A stretch of DNA of 20,674 bases from a virus, in IMG/VR virus record IMGVR_UViG_3300002231_003658, positions 16,993 through 37,666 of that record, one strand, 5' to 3'. How positions within the stretch are numbered: the first letter of the stretch is position 1; the number at the start of each line of letters is the position of its first letter. Below the pieces are notes generated by a model. It saw only the letters and a list, made by a program, of their open reading frames with translations, ran no database searches and had not been told where the DNA came from. The position numbers and the translations under genes were made by a program. Shown in pieces: positions 1-8,539 of this stretch.

Positions 1-1350
1 TATATTACTATGGACCCAACTGTATCTATCTTTGAGGAAACTGACTATGTTATTGAAACACGCTTACGCTCGCGTGACTGGATCGTAGAGAAATTTGGGA
101 ATAAATGGAAGAAATTGAATGAGTCGGAAACTACAGAATTATTTTTGTATCCTGGGATGTATAGTCAAGATGAACAACGAAAACTAAAAGGGGTTATCAC
201 TCATGAGTTCATTGTAAAAAAGAATAATAAGTTTCCTAATGGTCACTATAGCTTGATTACCGATGAACGAGAATATCTGATACCCCCAAAACCATTGCCT
301 TTTGCTCATGGCGAGTTGCCCTATGCTCACTTAGTTTCTATCTTCGACCCGGCAAGCGTCTGGGGAACTTGTGAGTCAGAGCAGATGCGAGCTAATCAGG
401 CTCGTTACAATATGATGCGAGGGGCAGTGGTTGATCATATTCGGTTGATGGGTAAAGTTCAGTGGTTGAATCCAAAACAAAGCGGTATCAAACAATTCAC
501 TAATAGACCAGGAGAACCATACCACTATAATGCCCCATTTAAACCGGAACAGATGCAGCCTAAACCTTTACCTGGGTACATTACGGAAGAAATGAATAGG
601 GAAATTGCGGATATCCAGGATGTAACATCTACACATGATGTGACTCAAGGAAAGGCTGAACCAGGTATTAGATCTGGTACGGCAGTTCGTAATCTGCAAG
701 ATGCTGATGATGCTGTGCAAGGGCCCAAACTCTTGTGGTTTGATCATCAGCTTCAAATTATTGGGCGACTATTACTACAGACTATTGCTCAGTATACTAC
801 AGAAAGGAAAGTACTTCAGATTCGTGGGGAGTTCAACGAGCTTGAGACTTTGTCCTTTACGGGTAATGATCTGGTTGGTAAAGCCACAAACGCGGATTAC
901 TGGAAGGTGCGGGTGAAAACTTATGGTCGCCAAGCCCTCACTCGGAGTGGCCGTGAGCAATTAACCCGCACCCTCCTTGAATTACAACTTCTTAATCCAC
1001 AGACGGATAAGGATTTACTTCTTCATATTCTTGGAACCTCAGATGTAATCTCTACATTTGATGAGACAGAAGTTGAACGGACGCGGCAGTGGAAGGAAAT
1101 TCAGGCTATTCAGAATAATAAAGAAATTCAAGTAATTGCTGGAGAAGATCATGACGTACATATTCGAATGATTAAGAAGTTTATATCATCGAGTAAAAGG
1201 GACAAGATGGAACCGGAACATCTACTTAAGTTAGTAGAGCATCTTGACCAGCATATGCAGATGAGGGCAAGTGAGTTAGCTAAAGAGCAATCATACTTAC
1301 AGAATGCTCTTGTTGCTCAAGGAGTACAGTTAAATGGACCCAAGACTTAA
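1..1350 (+). CDS. Phage portal protein, C-terminal part (5' end outside window)
   Basis: The frame is open from base 1, so the true start lies upstream; the first ATG inside the window, at 10, is probably internal. The visible 449 residues resemble the wing, stem and crown part of podovirus-type portal proteins. A segment around 370-480 (residues about 125-160) has the pattern of Asn/Arg-rich helix followed by a G-K-x-x-W-L stretch, and the C-terminal third is rich in charged helices with many Gln and Glu. Portals form the dodecameric ring at one capsid vertex through which DNA is packaged and ejected. The position directly before a scaffold-like gene and a major capsid gene supports the call. 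The 3' end overlaps the next start by 17 bases. The assignment rests on remembered family resemblance and gene order, not on a search. Confidence 0.8.
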   Translation, partial: YITMDPTVSIFEETDYVIETRLRSRDWIVEKFGNKWKKLNESETTELFLYPGMYSQDEQRKLKGVITHEFIVKKNNKFPNGHYSLITDEREYLIPPKPLPFAHGELPYAHLVSIFDPASVWGTCESEQMRANQARYNMMRGAVVDHIRLMGKVQWLNPKQSGIKQFTNRPGEPYHYNAPFKPEQMQPKPLPGYITEEMNREIADIQDVTSTHDVTQGKAEPGIRSGTAVRNLQDADDAVQGPKLLWFDHQLQIIGRLLLQTIAQYTTERKVLQIRGEFNELETLSFTGNDLVGKATNADYWKVRVKTYGRQALTRSGREQLTRTLLELQLLNPQTDKDLLLHILGTSDVISTFDETEVERTRQWKEIQAIQNNKEIQVIAGEDHDVHIRMIKKFISSSKRDKMEPEHLLKLVEHLDQHMQMRASELAKEQSYLQNALVAQGVQLNGPKT

Positions 1351-2048
1351 TTATGACCCAGAAGTACCCGAAGATGGTGGTGGAGAAAAAATTGAGCCGG
1401 TAAAGACGGAACCGGTGACTGAGCCCAAAGGCGAAGTGAAAACAGAACCTGAACAACCAGTGGCAGACTCAAATAAGGCTACTATTCCTGTTCAAGGACC
1501 GGATGGTAAGATTTATAATGTTACACCTACAGAAGCTAATACTCTACTTCAGATGGGTTTTGAGTAGCCATTTTGAGAGTATGAAGGAACCAGAAACACC
1601 TGAGGATAAAACTGACTTGGAAAAACTACAAGAAGAATTTAATCAGTTCAAACAATCAGTTCAAGCAAAAGATCAGCAAGCAACAACTAATCAAATACTT
1701 CACCAAAAAATTCAGTCCAGTGTAGCTAAGGATGATGCTGCTCTGGCAGAGTTAGTATCTTCGCTTGCATTAGCAAAACATATTATTAATCCAAGAGTTG
1801 ACTTAGCTTCTCATTTTGATGATTCATTGAAACAACTGACTGATAGGGATAAGACTGTTATGGATCGTGCCGATGAAAAGATTCTGGCAAATTCAAAAGT
1901 GCGTGCGAGTCTTGAGGGCATTTCACGCGGGGATGGTGGAGTTCCAGTATTGGACTCTGAGAAAAAGTGGACTGCTGAGGACGTAAAAACTGGAGCGTCC
2001 CGGCAAGCCTTGGCTGAATTGCTCGAAGCAGCAAGAACAGGAGATTAA
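1334..2048 (+). CDS. Capsid scaffold-like protein, interrupted by one apparent +1 frameshift
   Basis: Two overlapping frames together make one protein. The first runs 1334-1567 (77 residues, very acidic, rich in Pro, Glu and Lys). The second continues from about 1562 to 2048. Removing one T from the TTTT at 1558-1561 joins them into about 237 residues. The N-terminal part is disordered in character, then comes a stretch reading G-P-D-G-K-I-Y-N-V-T-P-x-E-A, typical of scaffold-like phage proteins. The rest is Glu/Lys/Gln-rich predicted coiled coil, ending in A-L-A-E-L-L-E-A-A. Scaffold proteins template procapsid assembly and then leave. The location between portal and major capsid genes and the low-complexity acidic coiled-coil character support the role. 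Without the repair the first frame stops after 77 residues and the second has no good start. Confidence 0.7.
1558..1561 (+). other. Apparent +1 shift site, scaffold gene
   Basis: The run is TTTT. Removing one T turns M-G-F-E-stop into M-G-L-S-S-H-F-E-S-M-K and joins the two scaffold frames. Confidence 0.75.
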
Positions 2049-2051
2049 CTA

Positions 2052-3424
2052 ATGGCGGGTATGGCAACAGCGAACTTTACTAATGCTATGAAGACCCTCT
2101 ATCTGGAGCCTCTTGAGGACCAGATCGTGCGTAAGAAGGTGATTCTTTCTCGGCTAGAGAAAAATTCACAGGATATTGAAGGTAACTTTGCTTATGTAGC
2201 TTTGGAGACATCGCGTAATCCGGGCGTTGGTTTCCGAAAAGATGTCTCTGGAGATGGGCCTCACCTGCCAGAGCATGGGCGTGGTGGGTACAGTAATGCT
2301 ACGTTTGATATGGCTTTCCATTATGGACGTGGTAAGGTATCTGGTCCAGTTATGCGACGGAGTAAGTCAAGTTCTGGTGCTTTTGCAAAGGCGTTGGACC
2401 AGGAGATGAAGAATCTTTCGCGTACTGCACCTGAGGAGTTTGAACAGGAAGGCGTGGGTATCAGGGCATGGTAGAGCAGCTACTCTAGCTGCGGATATTG
2501 TAGCTACAGCTACTTCGTTTGCTGTTCGTTCTGACTCGTATTTTCCTGCTAAGATTGGGGATCGCGTTTACTTTGGTACAATAGCTTCTGGTGCTGTGGT
2601 GGCGAGTACGCCTGCATCAGCTACTATTAGTGCTATTAGTAGAGACAGCACTACTGCTGGTGCTGCTTCAACTACACAGCATAAAGTTACTTTGTCAGAA
2701 GCAGTGGGTGCGGCAGTAACTGCTGCTACGGATACTATCTATTTTGGTAATCAGTTGTCGTCGGCTGGTGTTACGACCTATGACTCCAGTTGGTCACAGA
2801 CAATGCACGGTATTCCTGATGTTGTTAATTCTGGGAATATGGGAAGTGAAGAAGGAGTAGTTGGAGTTGCTGCAGAATATCTTGCAGGTTCTCTTAACTA
2901 TGGTGGTATCAATCGTAGTACTGCTTCGAATTCTTTCTGGAAATCTCAGGATTTGAGTAATTCAGGAACTAACCGGGCACTGACTACTTCACTTATGCAG
3001 AAGGCTTGGCTGACTGCTGAGACTGTTGGCGGTGTCGAACCGGGTTCTTTGGAGATTTATACGAATCCAGGGCTGTGGGCTACTATCGGTCTGTTGTTTG
3101 TTGGTGACAGACGACTTTCAGAGTCAATGACTGTGGTTGGTTGGATTTACAGCAATCAAGTTTAATGATTCGAATATCTTCTTTGATCGGGATTGTCCAC
3201 GGGATACAATCTGGTTCCTGGATATGGCATCTATTATGTTCCTGACTCAGGGTGGTTATGAGTTCATTAATGATGATGGCTCGACTCTTAGGGATGTGGC
3301 TGATCGGGATGCTTGGGAGTTTTCGATTGTGCGTGACTGTAACATTGGTGCTCGCAAGTGTAAGTCGAGCCTTAAGCTTGGTGACATTACATCGGTAGTC
3401 ACGGGCGTGGAGGCAAATGAGTAA
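2052..3424 (+). CDS. Major capsid protein, HK97-like fold, interrupted by two apparent +1 frameshifts
   Basis: Three frames (2052-2474, about 2440-3165 and about 3137-3424) line up as one protein of about 456 residues if one T is removed at 2439-2441 and another at 3141-3142. The joined protein has the order expected of this capsid family. The N-terminal helix contains K-T-L-Y-L-E-P-L. Next comes a G-P-H-L-P loop, then F-A-K-A-L-D-Q-E-M (residues about 111-119), then N-R-K-A-W-V-S-G-H-G at about 131-140. An Ala/Thr/Ser-rich beta insertion lies at about 145-235. Further on are Y-G-G-I-N-R-S-T and T-N-R-A-L, then a C-terminal D-R-D-C-P segment. It would build the icosahedral shell. The start at 2052 has AGGAGA a few bases upstream, and the stop overlaps the next ATG (TAATG). 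As assembled it encodes only fragments. Confidence 0.85.
2439..2441 (+). other. Apparent +1 shift site 1, major capsid gene
   Basis: The run is TTT. Removing one T gives E-E-L-N-R-K-A-W-V-S-G-H-G, which fits the expected N-R-x3-G-x-G capsid motif. The uncorrected frame stops at 2474. Confidence 0.85.
3141..3142 (+). other. Apparent +1 shift site 2, major capsid gene
   Basis: The run is TT within GGTTGG. Removing one T gives V-V-G-G-F-T-A-I-K-F-N-D and joins to the C-terminal D-R-D-C-P segment. The uncorrected frame stops at 3165. Confidence 0.8.
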
Positions 3425-4066
3425 TGTTGCAAGATAGTAATGTTGGTTGGCTTCGTAAGAGGATTATGTACAATGGTTTTGATTTGAATGGCTTGAGTAG
3501 TCATACTACTTCAGGTCGAATTGAATCATTGTTGCAAACTACTACTCAAGCCTATCATTTGGAGATCAGTACTTTTGGTGTTGGTGCTGTGCCTCTGGAT
3601 GCAGGTGAGCGTGTTGGTGGTTTAGTACGATGCCCTTATGATCTTGATCCTGCTCATGAAGTAGGGTTTAAGGTTTGGTATACTGGATTACATGATGGTA
3701 CTGGTGATGCAACTACTAGCTGGATTCTATTGCAAGATGCTTTGGCAGAAGGTATAGTTCTTGCGACGGCTACTACTGCACTAGACACTGTAATTCCTCT
3801 ACTTAATCCTTATAAAGATGATGCTGGGGATACTACGACAACGACAGATTATTTGTTGCAGAATACTACGCGTGGTATTCGTAATAGTATTGGTCTTACT
3901 CCTACTGAAAATTGAAGCAGGAGCTTTTCTTACGTTTAGTTTGGAAATGGATGCAGTAGCTAATCTAACTACAGTACATTGGATTGGCCTAGAAATGGAT
4001 TACACGCCAAAGAAGATGAAGGGTGAAGGTCTGATGCACCCTGCTCCTTTGACTAATACCATATGA
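3424..4066 (+). CDS. Unknown structural protein after the capsid gene, one apparent +1 frameshift
   Basis: Frames 3424-3915 and about 3910-4066 join into roughly 213 residues when one A is removed from the AAAA at 3908-3911. The protein is beta-rich, with an aromatic-rich strand pattern in the middle (G-F-K-V-W-Y-T-G, S-W-I-L-L) and a segment F-L-T-F-S-L-E-M-D after the join. It has no signal peptide or membrane segment. It begins by overlapping the capsid stop and ends by overlapping the next ATG (ATGA), so it is translated with the head genes. A capsid decoration or minor head protein is plausible from position and fold character, but I do not recognise the family. The conserved-looking C-terminal part (M-D-Y-T-P-K-K-M-K-G-E-G) would be lost without the repair. 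Confidence 0.65.
3908..3911 (+). other. Apparent +1 shift site, gene after capsid
   Basis: The run is AAAA. Removing one A gives T-P-T-E-I-E-A-G-A-F-L and opens the frame to 4066, where it overlaps the next start. The uncorrected frame stops at 3915. Confidence 0.75.
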
Positions 4067-4572
4067 TAATTGAACGTCTAAAAAGGCATGAGATGCCAGG
4101 GTATAATCTAACGGCAAAGCCGCCTAAGGATGCCCTGGCGTCTCTACGGGAATTGGATGATAAGTTTGAGTTATTCTTAGATGGAGACACTGGACAATGG
4201 TTGATCTATAGATTGACTATTAAGGGAGTGTCTCCGTCTGAGGATGTATTGACTTATCAGATTAAAGTACCAAGAGGTCCATTAACTACAGGAGTGAAAG
4301 CGTACGCCCAGAGATTTGATCAGAATCCTATGGGTATGAAAGATAAGGATGAATTGAAAAAAGATTTTATGCAAAGATTTAAAGAGGCAAAAGAACATAA
4401 GAAAAAATTTGATCAGAAACTAGAAGATGATTTATTCTACTATTATGATGATGTGACAGATTACTGGGCCACGAATCGTATTAGTGTGCCTATAACTGTA
4501 GGTATTAGAAATGGGAAGCCATTAAGGATGGCTAAGTATGGCCGCACCAGTAACAATATTCGCAGGGTTTGA
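4063..4572 (+). CDS. Unknown charged phage protein in head module
   Basis: This encodes 169 residues, mixed alpha/beta and highly charged. An N-terminal stretch, L-D-D-K-F-E-L-F-L-D-G-D-T-G-Q-W, is followed by a possible short beta domain. A Lys/Glu/Asp-rich helix lies at about residues 95-130 (K-E-A-K-E-H-K-K-K-F-D-Q-K-L), and the C-terminus is basic. The ATG at 4063 overlaps the preceding stop as ATGA, indicating translational coupling. The 3' end overlaps the next gene by 35 bases. I have an impression of similar small proteins in other podovirus-like head clusters but cannot name a function. No enzyme motif, signal peptide or membrane segment is visible. Confidence 0.7.
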   Translation: MIIERLKRHEMPGYNLTAKPPKDALASLRELDDKFELFLDGDTGQWLIYRLTIKGVSPSEDVLTYQIKVPRGPLTTGVKAYAQRFDQNPMGMKDKDELKKDFMQRFKEAKEHKKKFDQKLEDDLFYYYDDVTDYWATNRISVPITVGIRNGKPLRMAKYGRTSNNIRRV

Positions 4573-5704
4573 GTCATCTAATGACTATGAGATCACGGTG
4601 AATGCTGGATCAGTTTCTATAGTAACAACGCCTGCTCCACCGAGGTCTAATGAAACTTATGTTATGAAGTTAGTTGGTGGGAGTCCTGTTACTAGGGTTT
4701 ATCCTTTTAAGCAAGGTCAAAATTTTTCAACAAATAAAGTAGTGATGGGATTCTATTTCCGTGTTGAGAATGCGGCACCTGCTTCTAATGTGTTATTTTT
4801 GGAACATATTGGTACAGGTGGGAATATGAATATGCAATTGAATTACACAACAACAGGAACAATAGAGATTGTAGATTCTACAAGTACTGTTGTTGGAACT
4901 TCTACTGATACGATTTCAGCTGATACTTGGTATTTGATAGAACTGGAGTATGCCCCGAGTGCTTCGGGTGATCTTGAAATATTTTTAAATGGAACTTCGA
5001 TATTAGCTGTTACTGGTGAAGATTTTGAAAATACTGGTCAAACAGATTCACAGATACAATTTATTGGGAGTACAGCTTCACAAGAATGTTTTGTAGCTTC
5101 ATTCTATGTGCTTCAAGGTACTTCAATGCCGACTAGATTGGGCGATTATGAAATCTTGATGTATGCTTTTGATGACGCAACAATTACTCCAAATATCTCA
5201 GGACTAGATTTAGATGGTGGAACGTGGGCAGATTCAGCAGAGAAAACAGGTAATGATTCTAATTATTCTCAGTATACTGGGGTAAATGATTATGGTGTTG
5301 TAGAAACTAGGTATGCTGGTGGTAGTTATACAGCTGGTCCAAAGGGGGATAGCAGAGTTGGCACTATTAAAGCTGCATCGTGGCTTGTTCGATATGTCCT
5401 TACTGGTCTTGGGCCTTCAATACTATTCTATTATGGGGCTGGTGATGGGACAGATGGTACGACATCAGTTGCTTTAAATTCAGGTACTCAGACTCTAATT
5501 TTTGATGATACTACGGATATGCCAACTTCATCAGAATATTTTCAATATGGTATGAAACTTACTACATTTCTTTCTAATGTTAAGTTAAGAGAAGTATGGT
5601 GTAATTTGTTGCATCAACCATCATATGACCCAGCTTCTGATAGTTCGTTTTCATTACAGGAAATTACACCTGTGACAGGACCACAGGTTCCTTTAGCTTT
5701 TTAG
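4538..5704 (+). CDS. LamG/concanavalin-like lectin-fold virion protein
   Basis: This encodes 388 residues. The first 210 or so look like a LamG/concanavalin A-like jelly roll. They open with F-A-G-F-E-S-S-N-D-Y and then alternate strands. A typical core follows: D-T-W-Y-L-I-E-L-E-Y-A, then G-D-L-E-I-F-L-N-G-T (about residues 128-152). The C-terminal part, with W-A-D-S-A-E-K-T-G-N-D-S-N-Y and many Gly, Thr and Ser, resembles a second beta domain seen in virion surface proteins. Such domains usually bind glycans or act as particle decoration. The start has AAGGA nine bases upstream and lies within the previous gene. There are no catalytic residues, signal peptide or membrane segments. The lectin-fold call is inferred from sequence pattern; the ligand is unknown. 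Confidence 0.6.
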   Translation: MAAPVTIFAGFESSNDYEITVNAGSVSIVTTPAPPRSNETYVMKLVGGSPVTRVYPFKQGQNFSTNKVVMGFYFRVENAAPASNVLFLEHIGTGGNMNMQLNYTTTGTIEIVDSTSTVVGTSTDTISADTWYLIELEYAPSASGDLEIFLNGTSILAVTGEDFENTGQTDSQIQFIGSTASQECFVASFYVLQGTSMPTRLGDYEILMYAFDDATITPNISGLDLDGGTWADSAEKTGNDSNYSQYTGVNDYGVVETRYAGGSYTAGPKGDSRVGTIKAASWLVRYVLTGLGPSILFYYGAGDGTDGTTSVALNSGTQTLIFDDTTDMPTSSEYFQYGMKLTTFLSNVKLREVWCNLLHQPSYDPASDSSFSLQEITPVTGPQVPLAF

Positions 5705-5713
5705 GAGATTGAT

Positions 5714-6157
5714 ATGGCTAGTAGATACGCGGCGGAGGGCAGCGTTGCAGTTGCGGGAGACACTGCTCTCGCTATGACAGGTAGTGCTACTATTCGTGGT
5801 GCTATTTATTATGTGGCACTTGGGTCAGAGTCTGCTCCAGCTGATGCAACTATTGTAGCAGTAGTAAAGACTACAACTGCTGATGGTACAAGTACGGCTG
5901 TTACACCAGTACCTCTTGATGCAGGTGATAGAGCAGCTTTGTGTACAGCAGGGCAGACATACACGGCTGAACCTACATATACTGGAGTGCCTTTGTTGAA
6001 TATCACAATGAATCAACGATCTCACTATCAGTTTTATGCTCAGGAAGGTGGTGAATTCTTGTCTAACCCAGCTGCTGGTGATGGGTTTGGGTTACAGATC
6101 ACTACATTTAGCACGGGTACTCCAACAATGTCAGCAGTCTTTCATTGGAAGGAATAA
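5714..6157 (+). CDS. Small beta-rich structural protein
   Basis: This encodes 147 residues rich in Ala, Thr, Gly and Val, with repeated short hydrophobic strands and few charges. The C-terminal half contains a Y-Q-F-Y-A-Q-E-G-G-E-F stretch and ends F-H-W-K-E. It starts at an ATG with GGAGAT just upstream and ends one base before the next gene. The composition suits a capsid- or tail-associated beta sandwich, and its neighbours are structural. I do not recognise a specific family. Confidence 0.65.
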   Translation: MASRYAAEGSVAVAGDTALAMTGSATIRGAIYYVALGSESAPADATIVAVVKTTTADGTSTAVTPVPLDAGDRAALCTAGQTYTAEPTYTGVPLLNITMNQRSHYQFYAQEGGEFLSNPAAGDGFGLQITTFSTGTPTMSAVFHWKE

Positions 6158-6158
6158 A

Positions 6159-6383
6159 ATGATTCATCTACAGCATACCAGTAAGAGGGCAAAAGGTGTT
6201 GTTGTAGTAACTGATGAGACCGGCGAGCACCAGCATGAGACAATGTGCTGTGTGCATTGCCGGACTCATTGGGTGATACAACCAGGTTCTGGGAGAGTGA
6301 GAGGCTTTTGTTATAAGTGTGGAGGTCCAACATGCGGGCAACAGAAATGTGATGTCTGTACGGATTACATGAAAGGTATGTAA
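6159..6383 (+). CDS. Small zinc-ribbon protein
   Basis: This encodes 74 residues. Cysteines fall in pairs: C31-x2-C34 (with an extra C30), C51-x2-C54 and C59-x4-C64-x2-C67, with H24, H26, H33 and H37 close by. This pattern could bind one or two zinc ions. A central P-G-S-G-R-V-R-G-F-C turn separates the knuckles. A longer upstream frame exists, but the ATG at 6159 is preferred because AAGGA sits five bases upstream and it directly follows the preceding stop. From memory, similar small Cys-rich proteins occur within podovirus structural clusters; their function is not established. It could be a virion component, an assembly factor or a regulator expressed late. Confidence 0.75.
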   Translation: MIHLQHTSKRAKGVVVVTDETGEHQHETMCCVHCRTHWVIQPGSGRVRGFCYKCGGPTCGQQKCDVCTDYMKGM

Positions 6384-7631
6384 GTGGGTTACCTCATCTA
6401 CCAACAGAGTACAGAAGGCTTTGTACCGATACCGGATGTCCCTGATTGGGGATTTGAATTATATCCAGTATTGCCTTATAATAGGCATAGAGTTGATAGG
6501 CCAGTACAGGTAGATGGGTTTGAGCCAATAGTACTCCCTGACTGGGGGTATGAGTTACATCCTACTCTACCTAATAAGTTAAAAGAAAGGCTTAATAGAG
6601 GTCAGGTTGTAATTGAAGGCTTTGAGCCAATAGTACCCCCTGACTGGGGGTATGAGTTACATCCTACTCTACCTAATAAGTTAAGAGAAAGACTTAATAG
6701 AGGTCAGGTTGTAATTGAAGGATTTGAACCAATAGTACTCCCTGACTGGGGATATGAGTTATATCCTACTCTACCTAATAAGTTAAGAGCTAACAGATTC
6801 TTTATTGAAGTTACAGAATATTACCAAGAATCTACACCAGCTACAGTGCCTGACTGGGGATATGAAGGGTTAATTACTACACCTTATAAACTTAAGAGAA
6901 TAATTCGTGAGCAGTTAGTAGAAGGCTTTGTCCCTATCTTGAATCCGCCTGTTGTGGTTCCTGATTTTGTACAGACTGTGATTATCCGACCTGTATTGAG
7001 AAGGAAACTTAATAGAGGTAGGGTAGTAGTTACTGACATAACTGAAGAGATTTTAGTTCTTCCTGGGAGTGATAGGTTAGATGGCCAGTATTTAGTTCAG
7101 TATCCTGTACCTTATACTGGTCAGGTAGTACAGAGAGGGCAGTATATTGGAACCTATAACCCCTCGTCCAATACGATGGTACTTTCTCCTACTATTGTAT
7201 ACTTTATTCCTTTGGTTATTACTTATCCTATTGTGATTGATCAACTAGGTGTTTACGTCACTGTGCCTCAGTCAGGTAAATTCTGTAGGATTGGAGTATA
7301 TCGATCAGAGCTTGGTATCCCAGGAGATAAGATAGCTGATACTGGGAATATAGTGGTAGGTACAGCAGGTGAGAGAACTGGTGCTGTAAGTGTACGACTA
7401 TCAGAAGGTGTGTACCTATTTGCTTTAGGAACTGATGCTGCAACACTTGAAGTAAGAGCATCAGATGTAAGAACAAGTGTTTTGCCTGAGTTGAATTTGT
7501 CTTCAACAGCCATAAATTCATTCTATAGTGAGACACACTCTAGTGGATTTAAGGAATTCAATACAACACCTACTACATTGACTTTGACAAGTGGCAGTGT
7601 TCCTCGTATCTTTGCTAGGAGACAACTATAA
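6384..7631 (+). CDS. Repeat-bearing fibre or appendage protein
   Basis: This encodes 415 residues from a GTG start immediately after the previous stop, with AAAGGT upstream. Residues about 12-195 are an array built on a Pro-rich unit of 34 residues that begins G-F-E-P-I-V and contains P-D-W-G-Y-E-L and R-L-N-R-G-Q-V-V-I-E. Copies at residues 45, 79 and 113 are nearly identical; flanking copies are degenerate. Residues about 230-415 form a separate beta-rich domain with F-C-R-I-G-V-Y, G-I-P-G-D-K-I-A-D-T-G and G-V-Y-L-F-A-L. This pattern is common at the C-terminus of phage fibres and other receptor-binding proteins. A stalk of repeats carrying a terminal binding domain is the likely design. 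Attachment to capsid or tail cannot be told. The binding role is inferred. Confidence 0.65.
   Translation: MGYLIYQQSTEGFVPIPDVPDWGFELYPVLPYNRHRVDRPVQVDGFEPIVLPDWGYELHPTLPNKLKERLNRGQVVIEGFEPIVPPDWGYELHPTLPNKLRERLNRGQVVIEGFEPIVLPDWGYELYPTLPNKLRANRFFIEVTEYYQESTPATVPDWGYEGLITTPYKLKRIIREQLVEGFVPILNPPVVVPDFVQTVIIRPVLRRKLNRGRVVVTDITEEILVLPGSDRLDGQYLVQYPVPYTGQVVQRGQYIGTYNPSSNTMVLSPTIVYFIPLVITYPIVIDQLGVYVTVPQSGKFCRIGVYRSELGIPGDKIADTGNIVVGTAGERTGAVSVRLSEGVYLFALGTDAATLEVRASDVRTSVLPELNLSSTAINSFYSETHSSGFKEFNTTPTTLTLTSGSVPRIFARRQL
6516..6790 (+). repeat. In-frame 102-bp tandem repeats
   Basis: Two full copies, 6516-6617 and 6618-6719, differ at only about four bases. A third copy from 6720 matches well until about 6790 and then diverges. 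The unit is exactly 34 codons and stays in frame within the fibre-like gene. Degenerate protein-level copies lie on both sides, at residues about 12-44 and 145-195. Confidence 0.95.
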
Positions 7632-8530
7632 TGGCTCTAACAATAAGTGTACAACCTTCAGATGTCGCATCAGTGGATGGGACTTCATATGCTTTCACTA
7701 TAACAGTAACAGGTGCAGTTGGTACTATTGTGTATACCTGGACGGAATATACGGATGCAACTAGATCAGACCCAACTCCAATAGGTACGAATTCAAGTAC
7801 ATTAACAATAGCAGCCCCTGGAAATGTAGGAATAAGTAAATGGTATGATTGTGTGGTTAAGGATGATGAAACATCTGTTACAAGTGATTTAGTGAGCAAG
7901 GTACCGATACCAGAAGCAGGAACAGTGACACCTACTGATCCCTCTGTTCATGATTGTGCTAATGTAGTTTTCACAGGGACAGCAATTAATAATGGAGTTG
8001 ACAATGCTATTTATGTAAAGTGGTTCGAGGATGATGGAGTGGGCCTCCCTCAGCCAATCACAACTTGGGTGATAGTAACTCCTGACTCTCCAGGTGAGAA
8101 TTATACACATGGAATAGTAGTTGTTAGTACAGGAAAAGATGGGTATACCTATCAAATGAGGACTTCATATGATCAGTTTAATTCAGATACTACTGGTATT
8201 ACAACATTAACAGTAACGAATGCAAGAGCATCATTAAGAGCTCACCCTGTAACTGTAGATGTTGGTGACCCTGTAACATTGGCATGGTTTGTATCTAGTT
8301 GTTCTAGTGTAACTTTTGCTTGGTTGAAAGGCGTGACTACAATAGCAGGGGAGACAAGTGATACATTAACATTCCCTTCAGTTGCAGCATCAGATGCAAG
8401 TTCTTATACAATAAAAGCAACTAATACAGCAGGAACAGTAACAGCTACATCAACTCTTACAGTAAATGACCCGGCGACTGACCCAGGGGGTGGGAGACGT
8501 AGATTCTTTGTAGGGAACCAGGCTTACTAG
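7631..8530 (+). CDS. Ig-like domain virion surface protein
   Basis: This encodes 299 residues that read as about three immunoglobulin-like domains of 90-100 residues. The third (about 200-285) is clearest: an A-H-P-V-T-V-D-V-G-D-P-V-T-L start, a core Trp, L-T-F-P-S-V, and D-A-S-S-Y-T-I-K-A-T-N-T-A-G, the classic Asp-x-Ala-x-Tyr signature. The first domain has the matching W, W-Y-D-C-V-V-K-D-D pattern. A short basic tail (G-G-G-R-R-R-F-F) closes it. Ig-like domains are widespread on phage capsids and tails, where they decorate the particle and may bind carbohydrate weakly. The start overlaps the previous stop region and has AGGAG upstream. No signal peptide or catalytic motif is visible. Confidence 0.75.
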   Translation: MALTISVQPSDVASVDGTSYAFTITVTGAVGTIVYTWTEYTDATRSDPTPIGTNSSTLTIAAPGNVGISKWYDCVVKDDETSVTSDLVSKVPIPEAGTVTPTDPSVHDCANVVFTGTAINNGVDNAIYVKWFEDDGVGLPQPITTWVIVTPDSPGENYTHGIVVVSTGKDGYTYQMRTSYDQFNSDTTGITTLTVTNARASLRAHPVTVDVGDPVTLAWFVSSCSSVTFAWLKGVTTIAGETSDTLTFPSVAASDASSYTIKATNTAGTVTATSTLTVNDPATDPGGGRRRFFVGNQAY

Positions 8531-8539
8531 GAGAATATT

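Noticed and set aside
2472-2474. Stop-codon reassignment or readthrough to explain the broken genes
   Set aside because: Continuing in the same frame past these stops gives non-protein-like sequence; the homologous continuation is in the +1 frame. TAA, TAG and TGA all end intact genes elsewhere in the window.
6036-6158. Upstream extension of the zinc-ribbon gene
   Set aside because: It overlaps the previous gene by over 120 bases, and the extra sequence reads as a shadow frame. The ATG at 6159 has a good ribosome site.
6516-6790. CRISPR-like array
   Set aside because: The 102-bp units are directly adjacent, without spacers, and in frame in a coding gene.
7996-8030. A TTGACA-like element as a possible internal promoter
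   Set aside because: It lies inside the Ig-domain gene, and no convincing -10 box is at the right distance.
7258-8155. Minus-strand ORFs opposite the fibre-like and Ig-domain genes
   Set aside because: Their translations are not protein-like and mirror the plus-strand codon pattern.
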